Shown piece after piece: positions 61,981 to 64,000 of a stretch of DNA of 64,000 nucleotides (position 1 is its first letter; each line of letters starts with the position of its first letter). Under the pieces are notes generated by a model, which saw nothing but the letters and a program-made list of their open reading frames with translations, did no database searches and was not told the origin of the DNA. The position numbers were made by a program, and so were the translations under genes. This stretch comes from Glossina fuscipes. Its lineage: Eukaryota; Arthropoda; Insecta; Diptera; Glossinidae. The stretch spans positions 8,804,343 to 8,868,342 of the forward strand of contig NW_023998417.1 of NCBI RefSeq assembly GCF_014805625.2, given 5' to 3'.

Positions 61981-64000
61981 ATGTCCCTTCAATTATACTA
62001 CGTTGTCGTACAACATAAGTTTTAGTATTTAAAAAAAAAAATTTTATTTCTTTGGTTTCGTGCTAGAAAAACCATTTCGTGTAAAAAAAGTTCATTTGCT
62101 TTCAATTGTACGAACTCGTGTTACTTGCCTGGTGTAAAAAAAAAGAATTGGACGCGTATTGCTGCAAATCTTATTTCATAAGATAAACGATCGTTACAAA
62201 TTTAACGTACAAATGTTGCCTTTACACTTAAACCAGATTAAAAAGCGTTTTGTAACATTTTCAGAAAAAAGATCAAAAACATGTTATCACAAAAAAGAAT
62301 TGTGCAAACCTTCAAAAATAAATAACATGCTTAAACATGCTAAAAAGCACATGCCAAATATACTCATACACACACAGGAACATATATATATATATATATA
62401 TGGATATCTGAGCGTTAAGAGAGCTTATAATAATGTGTCTTATAAAAAAAAAAGCTAAAGCATATGTGTTGCATCTTTAATGGTATTTATGAAACCAACC
62501 ACTCCTTTGTGAAATGTTTGTAAAATGAAGCCAGCCAAGCATTAAAGAGTAGACCTTGATATTTAGAAGAAACTACACGCGATAGCACAAAATGCTTCTT
62601 CTTCTTTTTTTCTTTTCTTTTAGTCCGAAACTTCTACAAAAATACGAGCCGAGAAATAAGTTTCTCTTATTCTTTGATTTACCTTGAATATGTGAATAAA
62701 GAGCACAAAACACTTTCTCTTTGAGTGTAACACTCGTTTAGAAAGGAAAAAAAAAGTAAAAAACAAAAACAAATGACACTAAAAAGCTTAAACACTTACT
62801 TACTTCTTGCCTTTCTCTATACGGCACAGTTGAGTGTATTTTGTTGTCGTTTATGTTTTTCTTCTTCTTCTTCTTCTTGTTTATTTATTTTTTTGTGCTA
62901 CGACTTTTGTATCTTCTTAAACCTAGAAAATCCCTCGCTCCGTACACTGTGAAGCACACACGTATAGAGAGATAGGTGCTGCGCTTGCATAGCCTTAAAT
63001 ATTTATACATGAATTCTTGGTAAAAGCCGTATGAGTCATCACTTTAGCGTACGGTTTCATTCATGAATGAATTTTTTAAAAAGAAATTATATTATATGCA
63101 TACCGCACACACATATGCATACATCTAGAGTGGTTACGTGTGCGTATGCCTGCATACATGTGTGTATGTATTTTTGTATATATATATATATATATTTTAA
63201 ACTTGTTACATATCATAGGAATTTTAACTGTTTTTCTCTGTTTTTCTTTTATAAATTGAATATTGTGACTTTGTTTGTGTCGTATGTTTGCATGTTTGTT
63301 TATATAAAAATATTATACATTCATATATATATATATATACAATGTAGATGTTGCAAAGTTAACTGACAAGATGTTTTTCTAGCTCTTTTTTTTTTTTTTA
63401 TTTAATAGCAAATCTTTCATAACATTTGTGTTTGTGAATGTATTTCACTTCTTCATTAAATATTTACACACGTTTTCTGTGTTCCTCTTTTTTCCCTCCG
63501 TCTCCCCCGTCCGACTCCCTGTTTAAATACATATATTTTCATAGACATTGTAGCCAATATTTGCTATTTGCTGTTTTCCTGTACAATGTATACATTTTTT
63601 TTTTTTTTCCTATTTTTGTTTGCTTTTGTCCTACCAAGTTTGGTTTTTCCGCTCTTGACTCTTGTTACTTAAGCACATTGTAAAATGCGCGCAGTGACCG
63701 ACCTATCAAAAAAAAACGTATAAACATTGAAAAAAGGATACAAAAAACCAACTACTTAAGAACATATATATATATATATATATATCTGTCGATCTTTTCA
63801 AATGACGGAAATGAAATGCATCTAAATCAAAAAGCTTTTCCGCTTTCAATTTTCCAACGAATATATATATGTATAGGTTTTAAAATTGACATCAAAATTC
63901 AATTTGATATAAAATTGAGTTAAGGTTAGGTTTATGTAAGACTTCGCCTACACGTTTTCATAGCATATTACGCTTATGTTTATATAGGATTTTATTTTTA
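61981..64000. other. non-coding right end of the window
   Basis: No exon seen. TA arrays lie at about 62382-62401, 63178-63195, 63322-63340 and 63764-63785, and CTT repeats at about 62861-62879. A TGAGTCATCA sequence at 63032-63041 is followed by a perfect 16-base palindrome at 63056-63071. If the suspected gene is real, this is still its intron. Confidence 0.45.

Noticed and set aside
17342..63040. Scattered AP-1 type heptamers TGAGTCA/TGACTCA (for example near 17343, 23927, 24804, 42086, 52567 and 63032)
   Set aside because: About seven are expected by chance in 64 kb of this composition, so the number gives no support for Fos autoregulation.
1..64000. CRISPR arrays, operons, phage or bacterial mobile genes
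   Set aside because: The window is eukaryotic nuclear DNA with spliced genes; no regularly spaced direct repeats with unique spacers were seen.

Overview
This window is eukaryotic, from a higher fly (Diptera, Brachycera). The coding parts match insect proteins exon by exon. Introns use GT-AG sites. The remaining DNA is very AT-rich and full of homopolymer runs, microsatellites and decayed repeats. It does not read as Drosophila melanogaster. The repeat style (tRNA-derived SINEs, relics carrying GACAGACGGACAG-type tracts) fits a non-drosophilid schizophoran such as a calyptrate or tephritid, but I cannot name a species.

Left end (1-8.4 kb): a compact gene cluster on the plus strand. IntS11, the Integrator endonuclease, is complete in four exons and gives 597 aa. 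About 1 kb downstream lies yata, the fly SCYL1 pseudokinase, complete in twelve exons and giving 865 aa. Next, on the minus strand at 7826-8358, is an intronless, GC-richer ORF relic broken by one frameshift and one stop. I could not identify it.

Middle and right (8.4-64 kb): no complete gene. Two ATG-initiated exons stand out, a Gln-rich one (37497-38105) and an 81-codon acidic one (56581-56823). Both end in phase 0 at the same donor octamer, GTAAGTTA, and neither has a following coding exon in the window. I read them as alternative first coding exons of one long gene whose shared body lies beyond position 64000. Kayak (fly Fos) is my leading guess, because it is known for alternative promoters and, as I recall, maps near IntS11 and yata in Drosophila. 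This is a hypothesis. The tens of kilobases around the exons would then be its 5' introns and control DNA. A plausible promoter and 5' leader lies at 33.7-34.4 kb.

Repeats: five copies of one tRNA-derived SINE, three of them retaining TAA/ATT-rich 3' tails, plus a sixth tRNA-like copy of related design; two or more decayed copies of another dispersed element; and many simple-sequence arrays. I see no true tRNA or rRNA gene, no CRISPR array and no intact transposase or reverse transcriptase.
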